NCBI GenBank assembly: GCA_018262235.1
Contig: JAGTRY010000003.1
Span: forward strand, 18,976 to 82,975
DNA length: 64,000 nt
Direction: 5' to 3'
Source of the DNA: Pseudomonadota bacterium
GTDB lineage: Bacteria > Pseudomonadota > Gammaproteobacteria > Burkholderiales > Rhodocyclaceae
The position numbers and the translations under genes are program-made. Positions 8,778 through 19,370 of this stretch are shown in pieces. Positions within the stretch are counted from its first letter, which is position 1. Each line of letters begins with the position of its first letter. Under the pieces are notes generated by a model. That model was not told where the DNA came from, ran no database searches, and was given only the letters and a program-made list of their open reading frames with translations.

Positions 8778-11510
8778 TCACGCCAATGCCCCGTGGCAGT
8801 GTTTGTATTTCTTGCCCGATCCGCACGGGCACGGATCATTGCGCCCGACCCGCGGCCCGTTGTTCTCGAATGGCAGAGGCTTTTTCTCGGCCGTGGCGGC
8901 CGTCGCCAGCGCTTCGTCGTAATCGGCATGATGGTATTGCACGTTCTCGACACCAGGGCGCGTATCGGCAACTTCTTCAATCTGCTCTTCCGAACGGATC
9001 TGGACTGTCATCAGCAAGCGAACCACTTCGGTACGCACCTGATCGAGCAGGGCTTCAAAGAGTTCGAAGGCTTCGCGCTTGTACTCCTGCTTCGGATTCT
9101 TTTGCGCATAGCCACGCAGATGGATACCCTGGCGCAGATGGTCCAGCGCAGCAAGGTGCTCACGCCAGTGCTGGTCAAGGCTGTTGAGCATGACGTTACG
9201 CTCGAAGCCGATCCAGGCTTCGTGATTCACATCCTTGATCTTGTCCGCGTAGGCTTGGTCCGCCACGTCGATGACGCGCTTGAGCAGATCCTCGTCAGAC
9301 AGGCTGGTATCGGCTTTCGACCATTCGCCAACCGGCACTTCAAGCGCATATTCGGACTTGAGGGCTTTCTCGAACCCCGGCAGGTCCCATTGCTCTTCGA
9401 CCGATTCAAGCGGCACATAAGTGCGGAACAATTCGGACACCACTCCATGACGCATTGCAGTGATGGTCTCGGCGATATCCGGGGTTTCGAGCAGTTCGTT
9501 GCGTTGGTGATAGATCACGCGGCGCTGGTCATTGGCCACGTCATCATACTCAAGCAACTGCTTGCGGATATCGAAATTGCGCTGCTCGACCTTGCGCTGG
9601 GCGGACTCGAGCGAACGATTGACCATCCCGGCTTCGATCGGTTCGCCCTCGGGCATCTTCAGACGAACCATGATCGCATTGAGACGATCACCACCAAAAA
9701 TCTTCATCAGCGGATCTTCAAGCGACAGGTAGAAGCGGCTCGCACCGGCATCGCCCTGACGACCGGAACGGCCACGCAACTGGTTGTCGATCCGACGCGA
9801 TTCGTGGCGTTCGGTACCGATGATCTTCAAGCCCCCCGCAGCCAGCACCTGCTCGTGCAAACGCAGCCATTCAGCACGCAACTGGGCAATCTTGGCGGCT
9901 TTTTCTTCTGCGCCAAGTTCCGCCGCATTTTCCTTGAGCAGCGCGATCTGCTTCTCGACATTGCCGCCAAGCACGATATCGGTCCCGCGGCCGGCCATGT
10001 TGGTCGCAATGGTGATCACACCTGGACGACCGGCCTCTCCCACGATCTCGGCTTCACGGGCGTGCTGTTTGGCGTTGAGAACCTGATGGGGCAGCTTCTC
10101 GCGCGTCAGCAACGCGGAGAGCAGTTCCGAATTTTCAATCGAGGTTGTGCCCACCAGCACGGGCTGGCCGCGCAGGTGGCAATCCTTGATGTCTGCAATG
10201 ATCGCGGTGTGCTTTTCATGCTCGGTACGGAACACGAGATCGTTCATGTCATTGCGGATCATCGGCTGATTGGTCGGAATCACCACGGTTTCCAGACCAT
10301 AAATGGTGTGGAATTCGTAGGCTTCCGTATCGGCCGTACCAGTCATGCCGGCCAGCTTGCCGTACATGCGGAAATAATTCTGGAAGGTGATCGAGGCCAG
10401 GGTCTGGTTCTCGGAATTGATCCGCACGTTTTCCTTGGCTTCCACCGCCTGGTGCAAACCGTCGGACCAGCGACGCCCAACCATCAGACGCCCGGTGAAT
10501 TCATCGACGATGATCACTTCGCCGTTCTGCACGACGTATTGCTGATCCCTGTGATACAGCGAATGCGCGCGCAACGCCGCATACAAGTGATGGATCAGCA
10601 GAATGTTGGACGGCTCATAAAGGCTTGCACCTTCGGTGAGCAAGCCCATGCGCACGAGGATCTCCTCGGCATGGTCATAGCCTTGCTCGGTAAGCAACAC
10701 CTGCTGCTGCTTGAGATCTACCGTGTAGTCACCAGGAACAGTCACGTTGTCGTCTTCACCTTCCTGCTTCGACAGCAGGGGCGCAACGGCGTTGAGCTTC
10801 ACATAGAGATCCGTGTGATCCTCCGCCTGGCCCGAGATGATCAGTGGCGTACGGGCTTCGTCAATCAGGATCGAATCGACTTCATCGACGATGGCATAGT
10901 TCAGGCCGCGCTGCGCACGCTGACCCAGCTCGTACACCATGTTGTCGCGCAGGTAGTCGAAACCGAATTCGTTGTTGGTCCCGTAGGTGATGTCGCAGGC
11001 ATACGCAGCCAGCTTCTGTTCCTGCGGCTGTTGGGAATAGATCACCCCCACACTCATGCCGAGGAATTTGTAAATACGCCCCATCCACTCGGCGTCGCGA
11101 CTGGCAAGGTAATCATTCACCGTCACCACGTGCACACCTTTGCCGGACAGCGCATTCAGGTATACCGGCAGCGTTGCGGTCAGGGTCTTGCCTTCACCGG
11201 TACGCATTTCGGCAATCTTGCCGTTATGCAACACCATGCCACCGACCATCTGCACATCAAAGTGCCGCATGCCGTGCACACGGACACCGGCCTCGCGAAC
11301 CACCGCAAAGGCTTCAGTCAGTAGCTGGTCAAGGGTTTCGCCTTTTTCCAGCCTGGCTTTGAATTCATCGGTCTTGCTGCGCAGCTGTTCATCACTCAGG
11401 GCCTGAATCTGTGGCTCCAGGGCGTTGATGGCACGCACTTTCTGCATGTACTGACGGACGAGCCGATCATTACGGCTACCGAACACTTTCTTGAGCAGGC
11501 CTGGGATCAT
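8778..11510 (-). CDS. secA: Preprotein translocase ATPase SecA
   Basis: The motor of the Sec pathway, driving unfolded preproteins through SecYEG. Walker A (MRTGEGKT), the DEAD-box-like Walker B ([19 protein letters not shown]) and the helicase segments [10 protein letters not shown] and GRSGRQGD are all intact. The C-terminal SecB/zinc-binding finger [14 protein letters not shown] is present. ATG 11510 ([15 protein letters not shown]) matches the E. coli N-terminus, giving 910 residues. The gene is divergent from a DUF721 gene, as in many betaproteobacteria. Confidence 0.98.
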   Translation of the reverse strand: MIPGLLKKVFGSRNDRLVRQYMQKVRAINALEPQIQALSDEQLRSKTDEFKARLEKGETLDQLLTEAFAVVREAGVRVHGMRHFDVQMVGGMVLHNGKIAEMRTGEGKTLTATLPVYLNALSGKGVHVVTVNDYLASRDAEWMGRIYKFLGMSVGVIYSQQPQEQKLAAYACDITYGTNNEFGFDYLRDNMVYELGQRAQRGLNYAIVDEVDSILIDEARTPLIISGQAEDHTDLYVKLNAVAPLLSKQEGEDDNVTVPGDYTVDLKQQQVLLTEQGYDHAEEILVRMGLLTEGASLYEPSNILLIHHLYAALRAHSLYHRDQQYVVQNGEVIIVDEFTGRLMVGRRWSDGLHQAVEAKENVRINSENQTLASITFQNYFRMYGKLAGMTGTADTEAYEFHTIYGLETVVIPTNQPMIRNDMNDLVFRTEHEKHTAIIADIKDCHLRGQPVLVGTTSIENSELLSALLTREKLPHQVLNAKQHAREAEIVGEAGRPGVITIATNMAGRGTDIVLGGNVEKQIALLKENAAELGAEEKAAKIAQLRAEWLRLHEQVLAAGGLKIIGTERHESRRIDNQLRGRSGRQGDAGASRFYLSLEDPLMKIFGGDRLNAIMVRLKMPEGEPIEAGMVNRSLESAQRKVEQRNFDIRKQLLEYDDVANDQRRVIYHQRNELLETPDIAETITAMRHGVVSELFRTYVPLESVEEQWDLPGFEKALKSEYALEVPVGEWSKADTSLSDEDLLKRVIDVADQAYADKIKDVNHEAWIGFERNVMLNSLDQHWREHLAALDHLRQGIHLRGYAQKNPKQEYKREAFELFEALLDQVRTEVVRLLMTVQIRSEEQIEEVADTRPGVENVQYHHADYDEALATAATAEKKPLPFENNGPRVGRNDPCPCGSGKKYKHCHGALA

Positions 11511-11678
11511 TTTGAATTGATTGAGAAAACGCGGCAAAACGGGCATTCTAGCATGGTGCCCCAACTCGCTCAGTGACGATTTCCGGCGGAAAACCTTAGA
11601 TCGTTGCTTGCTTGCGACAACGCAAGTCCGCCTTCACCTGTTCGTAACTCAGCTTTTGCCCATATTGGGCTGCATCTC

Positions 11679-12125
11679 ATGGCAACAAGTCCCATCCACA
11701 AATTATTCGGTCAATCTGAAATCCTCTCGCGCTTGCAGGATCACGCCAACCGGCTGATCCGCCTGCAACGCACCCTGGAGTCAGCTTTGCCGGCGGCATC
11801 CAGCGGCGCGGCACAGGTGGCCAATTTCCAGGAAGGGACGCTCACCATTCACGTTGCCTCGCCAGTCATGGCAACACGCCTGAAGCTTGGGCTGGAAAGC
11901 CTGAAATCCCGCCTGCAGGCAGCGGGCGAACCCGTAGAGAGCATCACGGTGAAGGTCCGCACCAGCCCCTTTCAGGGCCGGAATGAACAGGAAGAAGCCG
12001 AGGTTCGGCCGATAGGCTCGGGAGGTCGCGCAGCCCTGCTGCAACTGAGCGAGGGGCTCAAGCCAGACGACCCGTTGGCACTCGCCCTCAAACGCATGGT
12101 GGAAAGAAGCGCTACGGAGGACTGA
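11679..12125 (+). CDS. DUF721/DciA-like protein
   Basis: A 148-residue protein with the DUF721 layout: the segment LSRLQDHANRLIRLQRTL, then the strand-rich core GTLTIHVASPVMATRLKLGLESL. DciA-type DUF721 proteins load the replicative helicase DnaB in bacteria without DnaC; whether this short member does so is inference. ATG 11679 is preferred over the longer frame from 11604, which would start in the secA upstream region. It is divergent from secA and convergent with the lpxC pair. Confidence 0.8.
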   Translation: MATSPIHKLFGQSEILSRLQDHANRLIRLQRTLESALPAASSGAAQVANFQEGTLTIHVASPVMATRLKLGLESLKSRLQAAGEPVESITVKVRTSPFQGRNEQEEAEVRPIGSGGRAALLQLSEGLKPDDPLALALKRMVERSATED

Positions 12126-12161
12126 GCCGGCCTGGATCGCTCGATCAGCCCTGCGGCAGCT

Positions 12162-12350
12162 TCAAATGATCGGCGCGATCAGGCGTTCAAGCGCGAACAG
12201 CGCCACGAACACCAGCGCGATCACGACACCATAGCGAAACAGATTCCAGGCCCAGCGGAAAAAATGCGGTTGCCGCGACAGCAGCCCGAGGCCTGCACAG
12301 ACGGCAATCGCCACCAGCAACAAAAGCCCGAGTGCGCGCAGGATCAACAT
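12162..12350 (-). CDS. Small two-helix membrane protein
   Basis: A 62-residue protein with two hydrophobic segments (ALGLLLLVAIAVCAGLGLL and VVIALVFVALFALERLI) joined by a short polar loop, FFRWAWNLFRYG. Its start codon shares a base with the lpxC stop codon, so it is almost certainly translated from the lpxC message. Function unknown. Confidence 0.75.
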   Translation of the reverse strand: MLILRALGLLLLVAIAVCAGLGLLSRQPHFFRWAWNLFRYGVVIALVFVALFALERLIAPII

Positions 12351-13273
12351 CAGGCAAACGCCATCTGGGTGGCTAGCTGCCCACGCAAGGTTTCGGGCAG
12401 TGCGCTGTCATCCTCGAAGGTCACGATTTCCCACGCGTCCTGATCCGCCAGCAACACCCGCAGAATCTGGTTGTTGAGGGCGTGCCCGGCTTTGTTGGCC
12501 ACATAGTGCGCCAGCAGTGGATGACCGCACAGGTACAGGTCTCCAATCGCATCCAGCACCTTGTGCTTCACGAATTCGTCGCCATAACGCAAACCGTCTG
12601 GATTCAGTACGCGGTATTCGTCCAGCACGATGGCATTATCCAGACTCCCCCCCTGGGCCAGCCCCATGTTACGCAAGGCCTCAACCTCCTGAACAAACCC
12701 GAAGGTGCGCGCACGCGCCACATCCCGGGTGTATTGCTGGGTGGCGAAATCCACGGTCACTTCGGTCGCGGTATTGTCGATGGCGGGATGATTGAAACGG
12801 ATCGAAAAGCTGAGTTTGAAGCCATCATGCGGCAGCAGGCGCACCGATTTGTCGCCCTCGACATATTCCACGGCTTTCTTCACGCGCAGGAAACGCTTGG
12901 GCGCATTCTGCAACTCGAACCCTACCGACTGCAGCAAGAACACAAAGGGCGAAGCACTCCCGTCAAAAATGGGAATTTCCGGGGCATCCACATCAACGTA
13001 GCAGTTATCCACGCCCATCCCGGCCAGTGCGGACATCAAGTGCTCCACCGTACCGATCTTTGCCGCGCCTTTCTGCAAACCGGAGCACATCCGGGTATCC
13101 ACAACAGCATAAGGGTCAGCCGCCATTTCCACTGGCGGATCCATATCCACGCGACAGAACACGATCCCGGTGTCCGGTGGCGCCGGACGCAGGGTCATTT
13201 CCACGCGTCGCCCGCCATGCAGGCCAACCCCGGTTGCCTTTACCACTGCCTTGAGCGTTCTTTGCCTGATCAC
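12350..13273 (-). CDS. lpxC: UDP-3-O-acyl-N-acetylglucosamine deacetylase
   Basis: The committed zinc-dependent step of lipid A synthesis. The zinc ligands are visible as His in [10 protein letters not shown], His in [12 protein letters not shown], and the Asp that follows; the catalytic His is in KAGHALNNQ. At 307 residues the length is normal. ftsZ is not upstream as it is in many relatives; instead an AmmeMemoRadiSam gene diverges from it. The protein shows the outer membrane contains LPS. Confidence 0.98.
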   Translation of the reverse strand: MIRQRTLKAVVKATGVGLHGGRRVEMTLRPAPPDTGIVFCRVDMDPPVEMAADPYAVVDTRMCSGLQKGAAKIGTVEHLMSALAGMGVDNCYVDVDAPEIPIFDGSASPFVFLLQSVGFELQNAPKRFLRVKKAVEYVEGDKSVRLLPHDGFKLSFSIRFNHPAIDNTATEVTVDFATQQYTRDVARARTFGFVQEVEALRNMGLAQGGSLDNAIVLDEYRVLNPDGLRYGDEFVKHKVLDAIGDLYLCGHPLLAHYVANKAGHALNNQILRVLLADQDAWEIVTFEDDSALPETLRGQLATQMAFA

Positions 13274-13409
13274 GGCCGATATCCTGTTGTTGTAGAAACG
13301 AAATCCTGTGTCGATTCTAGCATTGTGACACCCAGCACCGGACGGTTAAACACACGGTTTTCCGCGCAGCACTACCTATAATCAAGATAGTTTTCATACT
13401 TGACCGATC

Positions 13410-14225
13410 ATGGCCACCCAAGCTGTTCGCCCTCCCGCTGTAGCTGGTTTGTTCTACCCGAGCGATTCGCAGACGCTCACGGCACAGGTACAGGCACTGC
13501 TCGCGCACGCCCTGCCTCCGACCGGTTTGCCAGTCCCCAAAGCCTTGATCGTCCCGCATGCCGGTTACATCTACTCAGGCCCAATCGCCGCCAGCGCTTA
13601 TGCTCAGCTTGCGCCGCTACGCAGCGTAATCCGTCGCGTGATCCTGCTGGGCCCAAGTCACCGCGTCAGCTTTGAAGGAATGGCACTGCCGGGTTGCTCG
13701 GCCTTTGCCACGCCATTGGGAAACCTCGAACTCGATAGCGATGCCGTGTTCATGATCGCTCAACACCCAGGCGTGGTTTTCGATGACCGGGCACATGCCC
13801 AGGAGCACGCGCTGGAAGTCCAACTTCCTTTCCTGCAGGCAACCCTGGAGAGTTTTTGCATCCTGCCCATCACACTTGGACAGGTCTCCCCCACGCTTGT
13901 TGCAGAGGTGCTTGAAACCGTGTGGGGCGGCCCTGAAACCCTGATCCTGGTAAGTTCTGATCTCTCCCACTACACCCCCTACTCCGCGGCACAGCGCGAC
14001 GACCGGATCTGCCTCGACCAGATTCTCGGCCTTGATCAACCCCTGTCGCATGAACAGGCCTGCGGCGCAACCGGCATCAATGCCCTGATGCTGACAGCAC
14101 GCCGCCACGATCTGGTCCCCACCCTTCTTGATCTGCGCAATTCCGGTGATACAGCAGGCGACCGTTCCCGAGTCGTCGGTTATGCAGCCGTCAGTTTTGC
14201 CCCCGCGCAACATCGCACCCACTGA
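13410..14225 (+). CDS. amrB: AmmeMemoRadiSam system protein B (MEMO1 family)
   Basis: A 271-residue MEMO1-type protein, structurally related to extradiol dioxygenases. Conserved pieces are RPPAVAGLFYP, PHAGYIYSG, LLGPSHR, HALEVQLPFLQ and SSDLSHY; the His residues in these are the candidate metal ligands. The biochemical role in bacteria is not established. It starts the amrB-amrA-amrS run, which always points to a joint but unassigned function. A GTTTTCATACTTGACC-like promoter region precedes it. Confidence 0.93.
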   Translation: MATQAVRPPAVAGLFYPSDSQTLTAQVQALLAHALPPTGLPVPKALIVPHAGYIYSGPIAASAYAQLAPLRSVIRRVILLGPSHRVSFEGMALPGCSAFATPLGNLELDSDAVFMIAQHPGVVFDDRAHAQEHALEVQLPFLQATLESFCILPITLGQVSPTLVAEVLETVWGGPETLILVSSDLSHYTPYSAAQRDDRICLDQILGLDQPLSHEQACGATGINALMLTARRHDLVPTLLDLRNSGDTAGDRSRVVGYAAVSFAPAQHRTH

Positions 14226-14241
14226 CCCCGAGGACAGCGCC

Positions 14242-14805
14242 ATGCCAGACCATCCCACGCAGGACCCGGATTTTGGCAAGGCCCTCCTCTCCCATGCACG
14301 AACGGCCATTGCCTCCCGACTTGACCTTCCCGCCCCGCCCACTGTCGACCACCCCGCATTGCGTGCGTCAGGCGCAAGCTTTGTCACCCTGACCCGGCAC
14401 GGTCAATTACGTGGCTGCATTGGCCATCTCCGCCCCGTCCAGGCACTGGGGCCGGATGTCCGCGAAAACGCCATAGCCGCCGCCTTTCATGACCCGCGGT
14501 TTGCCCCGCTGACCGCAGCAGAATGGCCAGACATCTCAATCGAGGTATCCGTTCTCGGGCCAAGCGTTTTCTCCCCCTGCCCGACAGAAGAAGACTGCCT
14601 GCGCCAGATCGTGCCATTCCAGGACGGAGTCATTCTCGCCAGCGGCTCTCGCCACGCAACCTTTCTGCCCCAGGTCTGGGAACAGCTCCCGGACCCGCAA
14701 GAATTCATCGCCCATCTGCTGCAGAAAGCCGGCCTGCCAGTCGCGCTATGGCCATCGGACATGCAGCTTGGGCGCTATCAGGTAGCCAAGTACAAGGAAT
14801 TCTGA
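14242..14805 (+). CDS. amrA: AmmeMemoRadiSam system protein A (AMMECR1 family)
   Basis: A 187-residue AMMECR1-domain protein. The family hallmark LRGCIGHL is present, along with ENAIAAAFHDPRF, and IEVSVL and the GVIL segment follow in order. The human homologue is implicated in a developmental syndrome, but the molecular activity is unknown. ATG 14242 lies 17 bases after the amrB stop, and the gene ends in a 1-base stop/start overlap with amrS, so the three are one transcript. Confidence 0.93.
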   Translation: MPDHPTQDPDFGKALLSHARTAIASRLDLPAPPTVDHPALRASGASFVTLTRHGQLRGCIGHLRPVQALGPDVRENAIAAAFHDPRFAPLTAAEWPDISIEVSVLGPSVFSPCPTEEDCLRQIVPFQDGVILASGSRHATFLPQVWEQLPDPQEFIAHLLQKAGLPVALWPSDMQLGRYQVAKYKEF

Positions 14806-15872
14806 TGAACCGCTCCGCACGCTGGTGGCATACCCTTGACGACGGTCGCATCCAGTGCGATCTGTGCCCACGCGAGTGTCATCTGCATCCCGGACAGCGC
14901 GGAGCCTGTTTCGTCCGCGAACGGATCGGCGATGCACTGGTGCTCAGCACCTACGGGCGCAGTACAGGTTTCTGCATTGACCCTGTCGAGAAAAAGCCCC
15001 TGAACCATTTCTATCCCGGCAGCAGCATCCTGTCTTTCGGCACAGTGGGCTGCAATCTGGCCTGCAAGTTCTGCCAGAACTGGGACATCTCGAAATCCCG
15101 TGACATGGACCGCATGATGGACAGTGCTTCGCCGGTCACCATTGCACGGGCAGCACGCAATCTTGGTGCGACCAGCGTAGCGTTCACCTACAACGATCCG
15201 GTCATCTTTGCCGAATACGCCATCGACATTGCCGTGGAATGTCATGTCGAAAACATCCACACGGTTGCCGTGACTGCCGGCTACATTCACGCGGAACCCC
15301 GCCGTGAATTCTTCGCCGTGATGGATGCCACCAATGTGGACCTCAAAGGGTTCAGCGACGATTTCTACGTAAAGCTGTGCGGCAGCCACCTCGCCCCGGT
15401 TCTCGACACGCTGGTGTGGATCAGGCATGAAAGCCGCACCTGGCTGGAGATTACAACCCTGCTGATCCCGCAGGCCAATGACAGTGACGCTGAAATTCGT
15501 GCCATGTGCCAGTGGATCCATCGCGAGCTTGGGTCGGACGTTCCCTTGCACTTCACCGCCTTCCATCCCGATTACAAACTCATCGATCACGCCCCGACGC
15601 CCCTCGCCACCTTGCAGCGTGCACGCCGCATCGCTCAGGAAGAAGGCTTGCTTCACGTGTATATCGGCAATGTCCGTGATGCGGAGGGCAGTCGCACGCA
15701 TTGTGCAAACTGTGCGGCCCCCTTGATCGAGCGTGAAGGCTATGCAATCCTCAATTACCGGCTGACCGCCGAAGGCCACTGCCCGCAGTGCGGCAGCCCC
15801 TTGGCGGGCAGGTTCGGCGCGCAAACCAACCCTTTCGGCAGCAAGCGCATCCCGATCCAGCTGCCCGGGTAG
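14805..15872 (+). CDS. amrS: AmmeMemoRadiSam system radical SAM enzyme
   Basis: A 355-residue radical SAM protein related to pyruvate formate-lyase activating enzymes. The 4Fe-4S motif is GCNLACKFC (Cys 83, 87, 90). An N-terminal cysteine set (Cys 18, 21, 25, 35) and a C-terminal zinc-ribbon-like pair of CxxC motifs (CANC, CPQC) flank the barrel. The substrate is unknown; being cotranscribed with amrA and amrB suggests they act on the same molecule. The start codon overlaps the amrA stop by one base. Confidence 0.94.
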   Translation: MNRSARWWHTLDDGRIQCDLCPRECHLHPGQRGACFVRERIGDALVLSTYGRSTGFCIDPVEKKPLNHFYPGSSILSFGTVGCNLACKFCQNWDISKSRDMDRMMDSASPVTIARAARNLGATSVAFTYNDPVIFAEYAIDIAVECHVENIHTVAVTAGYIHAEPRREFFAVMDATNVDLKGFSDDFYVKLCGSHLAPVLDTLVWIRHESRTWLEITTLLIPQANDSDAEIRAMCQWIHRELGSDVPLHFTAFHPDYKLIDHAPTPLATLQRARRIAQEEGLLHVYIGNVRDAEGSRTHCANCAAPLIEREGYAILNYRLTAEGHCPQCGSPLAGRFGAQTNPFGSKRIPIQLPG

Positions 15873-15939
15873 CCTTGAGGCATGTAGCTGCTGACGGAGC
15901 ATGCCCGGGACTGATCAGACGGTATTGACTGGAACAGGA

Positions 15940-16635
15940 ATGAAACCACTGCAACTGCGCCATACCGATATCCGGATCCAGGCTGAACGCGCCTGGCTGG
16001 ATGCCTTGCTTTCTTTTGCGCCAGACGTGCGTGGCCTGCTCATCTGTGCAGCGCCTTATATCGGCCATCTACGCGACTCGCGCGACAACTACGCAGCCGG
16101 CATCCTGCGCGATGCCGGTTTCGGCACCCTGATCGTCAGCATGCTCACGCCTTACGAAGAGACGCGAGACCCCGACGTCCGCTACGACGTGACCCTGCTC
16201 GGCAACCGTTTACAAGCACTACTGACCTGGATTGACCAGCAACCGGATCTGGCTGGCTTGCCGCTTGGACTGCTGGCAACCGGCACGGTGGTTGGCGCCA
16301 GCATTCGTCATCTGGCCAGGGAACCCGAACGCATCAGTGCCCTGGTCAGCCGAGCGGGTCGTGCAGACCTTGCAGGCGCTGAGCCTCTGCGCCGCCTCAG
16401 CATTCCCATCCTGATGCAAGTTCCCGGCGATGCTCGGGATTTGCAAAAGCCCAGCGTACAAGCCTACGCGCATCTGGGTGGTCCAAAACAATGGCACGAA
16501 ATCAGCAATGCCAGCGCCAGCTTCATCGAACCTGGTGCGCTGGAAAGCATCACTCGCGAAGCCTGCGAATGGTTTATCCGTTACCTGCCGACCCGCCAGT
16601 CCCCAACCACAGTGGCTAGCGAGCCCATTGCCTGA
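15940..16635 (+). CDS. Alpha/beta-hydrolase-like protein, probably catalytically inactive
   Basis: A 231-residue protein with the layout of dienelactone-hydrolase-like enzymes: strand VRGLLICAAP, then RDSRDNYAAGILRDAGFGTL, nucleophile region PLGLLATGTVVGAS, the strand IPILMQVPGDARDL, and the final helix EPGALESITREACEWFIRYL. Where relatives have a G-x-S-x-G elbow this protein has LATGTV, and where they have the catalytic His before the last helix it has NASASF. Both residues therefore appear replaced. It follows amrS by 67 bases on the same strand and may be part of that operon. An alternative start is ATG 15901. Confidence 0.7.
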   Translation: MKPLQLRHTDIRIQAERAWLDALLSFAPDVRGLLICAAPYIGHLRDSRDNYAAGILRDAGFGTLIVSMLTPYEETRDPDVRYDVTLLGNRLQALLTWIDQQPDLAGLPLGLLATGTVVGASIRHLAREPERISALVSRAGRADLAGAEPLRRLSIPILMQVPGDARDLQKPSVQAYAHLGGPKQWHEISNASASFIEPGALESITREACEWFIRYLPTRQSPTTVASEPIA

Positions 16636-16709
16636 AAGGCTGCAACCCCCTGTCCGAAAAGAGCGGGATGACCTAGGCTGGAAACAGCGTTTTCCTCAGG
16701 AGGTCAAAC

Positions 16710-17231
16710 GTGATCTCCGCTGTTACACCAACGACCACTGCCAGCCCGCTCCTGACCTCGGCAACAGGTCAGGGAAGCATTCACGCCACGAACCAGAAGC
16801 ACGCTGCAACAACAGAAACGTCCCCTTCCCAGCAGCAGGCTGACGCCCGCACGATTACCGAACTGGCGGCAACAGACAGCAAGGTACGTGCCCACGAAGC
16901 CGCCCATCTTGCAGCCGCCCAAGGTCTCGCCACCAGCGGCGCAAGTTTTAGCTACACCACCGGGCCGGACGGAAAACGCTACGCCATTGGTGGCGAAGTC
17001 CATATCGACACTAGCGAGGCCCAGACTCCGGCAGAGACCCTCCTCAAAGCAGATCAGATCCGCCGTGCAGCGCTGGCCCCCGCAAACCCCTCGGCTCAGG
17101 ATCTTCAAGTAGCTGCCATGGCAGAACGCATGGCCGCCAATGCCCGGCTGGCGCTCCAGCAAGAGCAAGTTGCCACCTACACCCAAGCAAACACCCGCCA
17201 ATCCGGCACCCGCTTGGACACCACGGCGTGA
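16710..17231 (+). CDS. Putative metalloprotease, CJM1_0395/SprA-related family
   Basis: A 173-residue protein whose middle carries HEAAH (His 62, Glu 63, His 66), the HExxH zinc-protease motif, inside VRAHEAAHLAAAQGLATSG, followed by SYTTGPDGKRYAIGGEVHID. This pattern defines a family of putative metalloproteases of unknown function. The N-terminus is Ser/Thr/Gln-rich and disordered. The start is GTG 16710, fixed by a perfect AGGAGGT at 16699-16705. No signal peptide is visible. Confidence 0.8.
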   Translation: MISAVTPTTTASPLLTSATGQGSIHATNQKHAATTETSPSQQQADARTITELAATDSKVRAHEAAHLAAAQGLATSGASFSYTTGPDGKRYAIGGEVHIDTSEAQTPAETLLKADQIRRAALAPANPSAQDLQVAAMAERMAANARLALQQEQVATYTQANTRQSGTRLDTTA

Positions 17232-17331
17232 CATCACGTGCACGTTGCTGCTGTCCCGATACGAAAGGACACAGCAACTGGCGGTATGCTTCCCTTTCCC
17301 TCCTTAACTCATTCGTCTGGAGCACACCAGC

Positions 17332-18444
17332 ATGAACCCCTATCGCCGGAAATTCCTTGTCCACGGCTCGGCATCCATCACGCTCCTGGCCTTGGGCGCC
17401 TGTACCAATGCTCCAACACAACCGAAAACCGGACCGGACGCCCTCGTAGACCCACGATTTACCGGCAAGGCGGGCAGCCCGGTCGCCGGAATCCCTACAT
17501 TCAAATCCATCCAGGAAGCCATCGACGCCGCACCGGTTTTCGCAAGCGCCTGGCAGATCCTGCTGCGCAAGGGACGCTACGTCGAAAAGCTGAACATCAC
17601 GAAATCCGGCCTCCAGTTGATCGGTGAGGACCGCGACCAGACCCTCATCAGCTTCGATGCCTATGCCGGCCAGGTCAAACCTACAGGCGGTTTTTGGGGC
17701 ACGGATGGCAGTGCCACGCTGACGATCCGGACCTCCGACGTTACCCTGGAAAACCTCACCGTCGAAAACAACTTTGACTACCTCGCCAACGCTGCCCGCG
17801 ACCGCAATAGCCCCGATTTCATCCGCGGTAGCCAGGCCCTCGCCATCTACCTCGGTGGTCAGGCTGATCGCTGCAGCTTCCGCAACGTCAAACTACTGGG
17901 CTATCAGGACACGCTCTGTCCCTTCGTTGGCCGCGCGTATTTCGAGCGCTGCGTCATCGCCGGCAATGTTGACTTCATCTTTGGCGGTGGTCAGGCCTGG
18001 TTCGAAGACTGCGAACTCATCAGCCGGCCGGCCGGCCATGTCACCACCAAGGTTGGCTACGTCACAGCCCCCAGCACCCACACCAGCAAGAAATACGGAT
18101 TCGTCTTCAACCGCTGCAAGCTTAGCCGCGAACCCGGCGTGCCGGATGCCACCGTGGCACTCGGCCGCCCCTGGCACCCCAATGGCGCAGCGGACGCCAT
18201 CGGCCAGTCCGTTTTCCTCGATTGCTGGATGGACGCCCATATCACGACAGCTGGGTGGGATTCGATGAGCAGCACGACAAAACTCGGTGAGCGCGTCACC
18301 TACACCCCCGAAGATTCGCGTTTTTTCGAGTACAAGAGCGCCGGACCGGGTGCGACCGTCAGCCCGAAACGCCGCCAGCTGACCGAAGCGCAACGATCTG
18401 ACTACACACGCGAGAAAGTGCTGGATGGGTGGAGACCCGCGTGA
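17332..18444 (+). CDS. Pectinesterase (pectin methylesterase), lipoprotein
   Basis: Removes methyl esters from pectin, opening the polymer for lyases. The 370-residue protein has a signal peptide ending in the lipobox LALGAC, so it should be anchored in the outer membrane. CE8 family motifs are in order: GYQDTL, then GNVDFIFGGG with the catalytic Asp, and LGRPWHP with the substrate Arg and Trp. No pectate lyase gene is adjacent, but kduD elsewhere in the window handles the end of the same pathway. It is probably monocistronic. Confidence 0.93.
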   Translation: MNPYRRKFLVHGSASITLLALGACTNAPTQPKTGPDALVDPRFTGKAGSPVAGIPTFKSIQEAIDAAPVFASAWQILLRKGRYVEKLNITKSGLQLIGEDRDQTLISFDAYAGQVKPTGGFWGTDGSATLTIRTSDVTLENLTVENNFDYLANAARDRNSPDFIRGSQALAIYLGGQADRCSFRNVKLLGYQDTLCPFVGRAYFERCVIAGNVDFIFGGGQAWFEDCELISRPAGHVTTKVGYVTAPSTHTSKKYGFVFNRCKLSREPGVPDATVALGRPWHPNGAADAIGQSVFLDCWMDAHITTAGWDSMSSTTKLGERVTYTPEDSRFFEYKSAGPGATVSPKRRQLTEAQRSDYTREKVLDGWRPA

Positions 18445-18659
18445 ACGTTTTCCCCTGACCTGCAACGCAGAAGCAACCAAAGGTCATCAGACTCCATGCA
18501 CACGACGAAAGCATGCCGCCTGCCAATCAAGCCTTGCCCATAAACAGCGCAGGACAAGCGACAACGGATGGCCGAGCGCAAAGACAAGGGCAGGCAAGAC
18601 AGTTCAGCTTTGTTTTGTCTGCCCTACAATGCCCACAACACGATAGCCCAGCCCCAGAA

Positions 18660-19370
18660 ATGATCCCCTGTCTCAATCCCGCACAGCAACCGGTCTTCCC
18701 GGCCGTACACAAGGCACTGCGCGATCCGAACGGCTTGCTGGCAGCAGGCGGGCAACTGACACCGGAATGGATCCTTTCCGCTTACCACCAAGGCATCTTC
18801 CCTTGGTTCTCTGAAGGAGACCCGGTCCTGTGGTGGAGCCCGGACCCGCGCATGATCGTCATCCCGGAAGAAGCACACCTCTCTGCCTCGCTGCGCAAGA
18901 CCTTGCGGCGCGGGCATTTTGAAGTACGCTGCGACACTGCTTTCACGGAAGTCATTACCGCCTGTGCAGGGGCCCGCTCCTATGCCGACGGAACCTGGAT
19001 CGTGGACGAGATGCGCGAAGCGTATTGCACCCTGCATGAACTCGGCTGGGCGCACAGTGTCGAAACCTGGGTTGATGGCAAGCTGGTGGGAGGGCTGTAT
19101 GGATTGGCAATCGGCCGGGCTTTTTTTGGTGAATCCATGTTCCATCATGTCACCGACGCATCTAAAGTTGCGTTTGCCCATCTGGTGCGGCTACTGATAC
19201 GCGAGGATTTCGCCATACTGGATTGCCAGATGAGCACGTCACATCTGGCCTCGCTGGGAGGGCACGAAATATCCCGCAGCGAATTTGTGGCCGGCTTGCC
19301 CGCATGGACGCAGAATGCTTGCAGCGGCAAGTGGGCACAGGATTATGCGAAGGCAGACTGGAGTAAGTGA
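18660..19370 (+). CDS. aat: Leucyl/phenylalanyl-tRNA--protein transferase
   Basis: Attaches Leu or Phe from tRNA to proteins with N-terminal Arg or Lys, making them ClpS/ClpAP substrates. Family segments are [34 protein letters not shown] and [21 protein letters not shown] 18660 gives the usual 236 residues; the longer frame adds about 49 unrelated residues. The stop codon overlaps the start of bpt, so the two N-degron transferases are translationally coupled. Confidence 0.96.
   Translation: MIPCLNPAQQPVFPAVHKALRDPNGLLAAGGQLTPEWILSAYHQGIFPWFSEGDPVLWWSPDPRMIVIPEEAHLSASLRKTLRRGHFEVRCDTAFTEVITACAGARSYADGTWIVDEMREAYCTLHELGWAHSVETWVDGKLVGGLYGLAIGRAFFGESMFHHVTDASKVAFAHLVRLLIREDFAILDCQMSTSHLASLGGHEISRSEFVAGLPAWTQNACSGKWAQDYAKADWSK

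Noticed and set aside
8793..11324. An 843-codon open frame on the plus strand opposite secA.
   Set aside because: It is the antisense shadow of an intact secA; its sequence has no family character and is rich in His, Gln and Arg.
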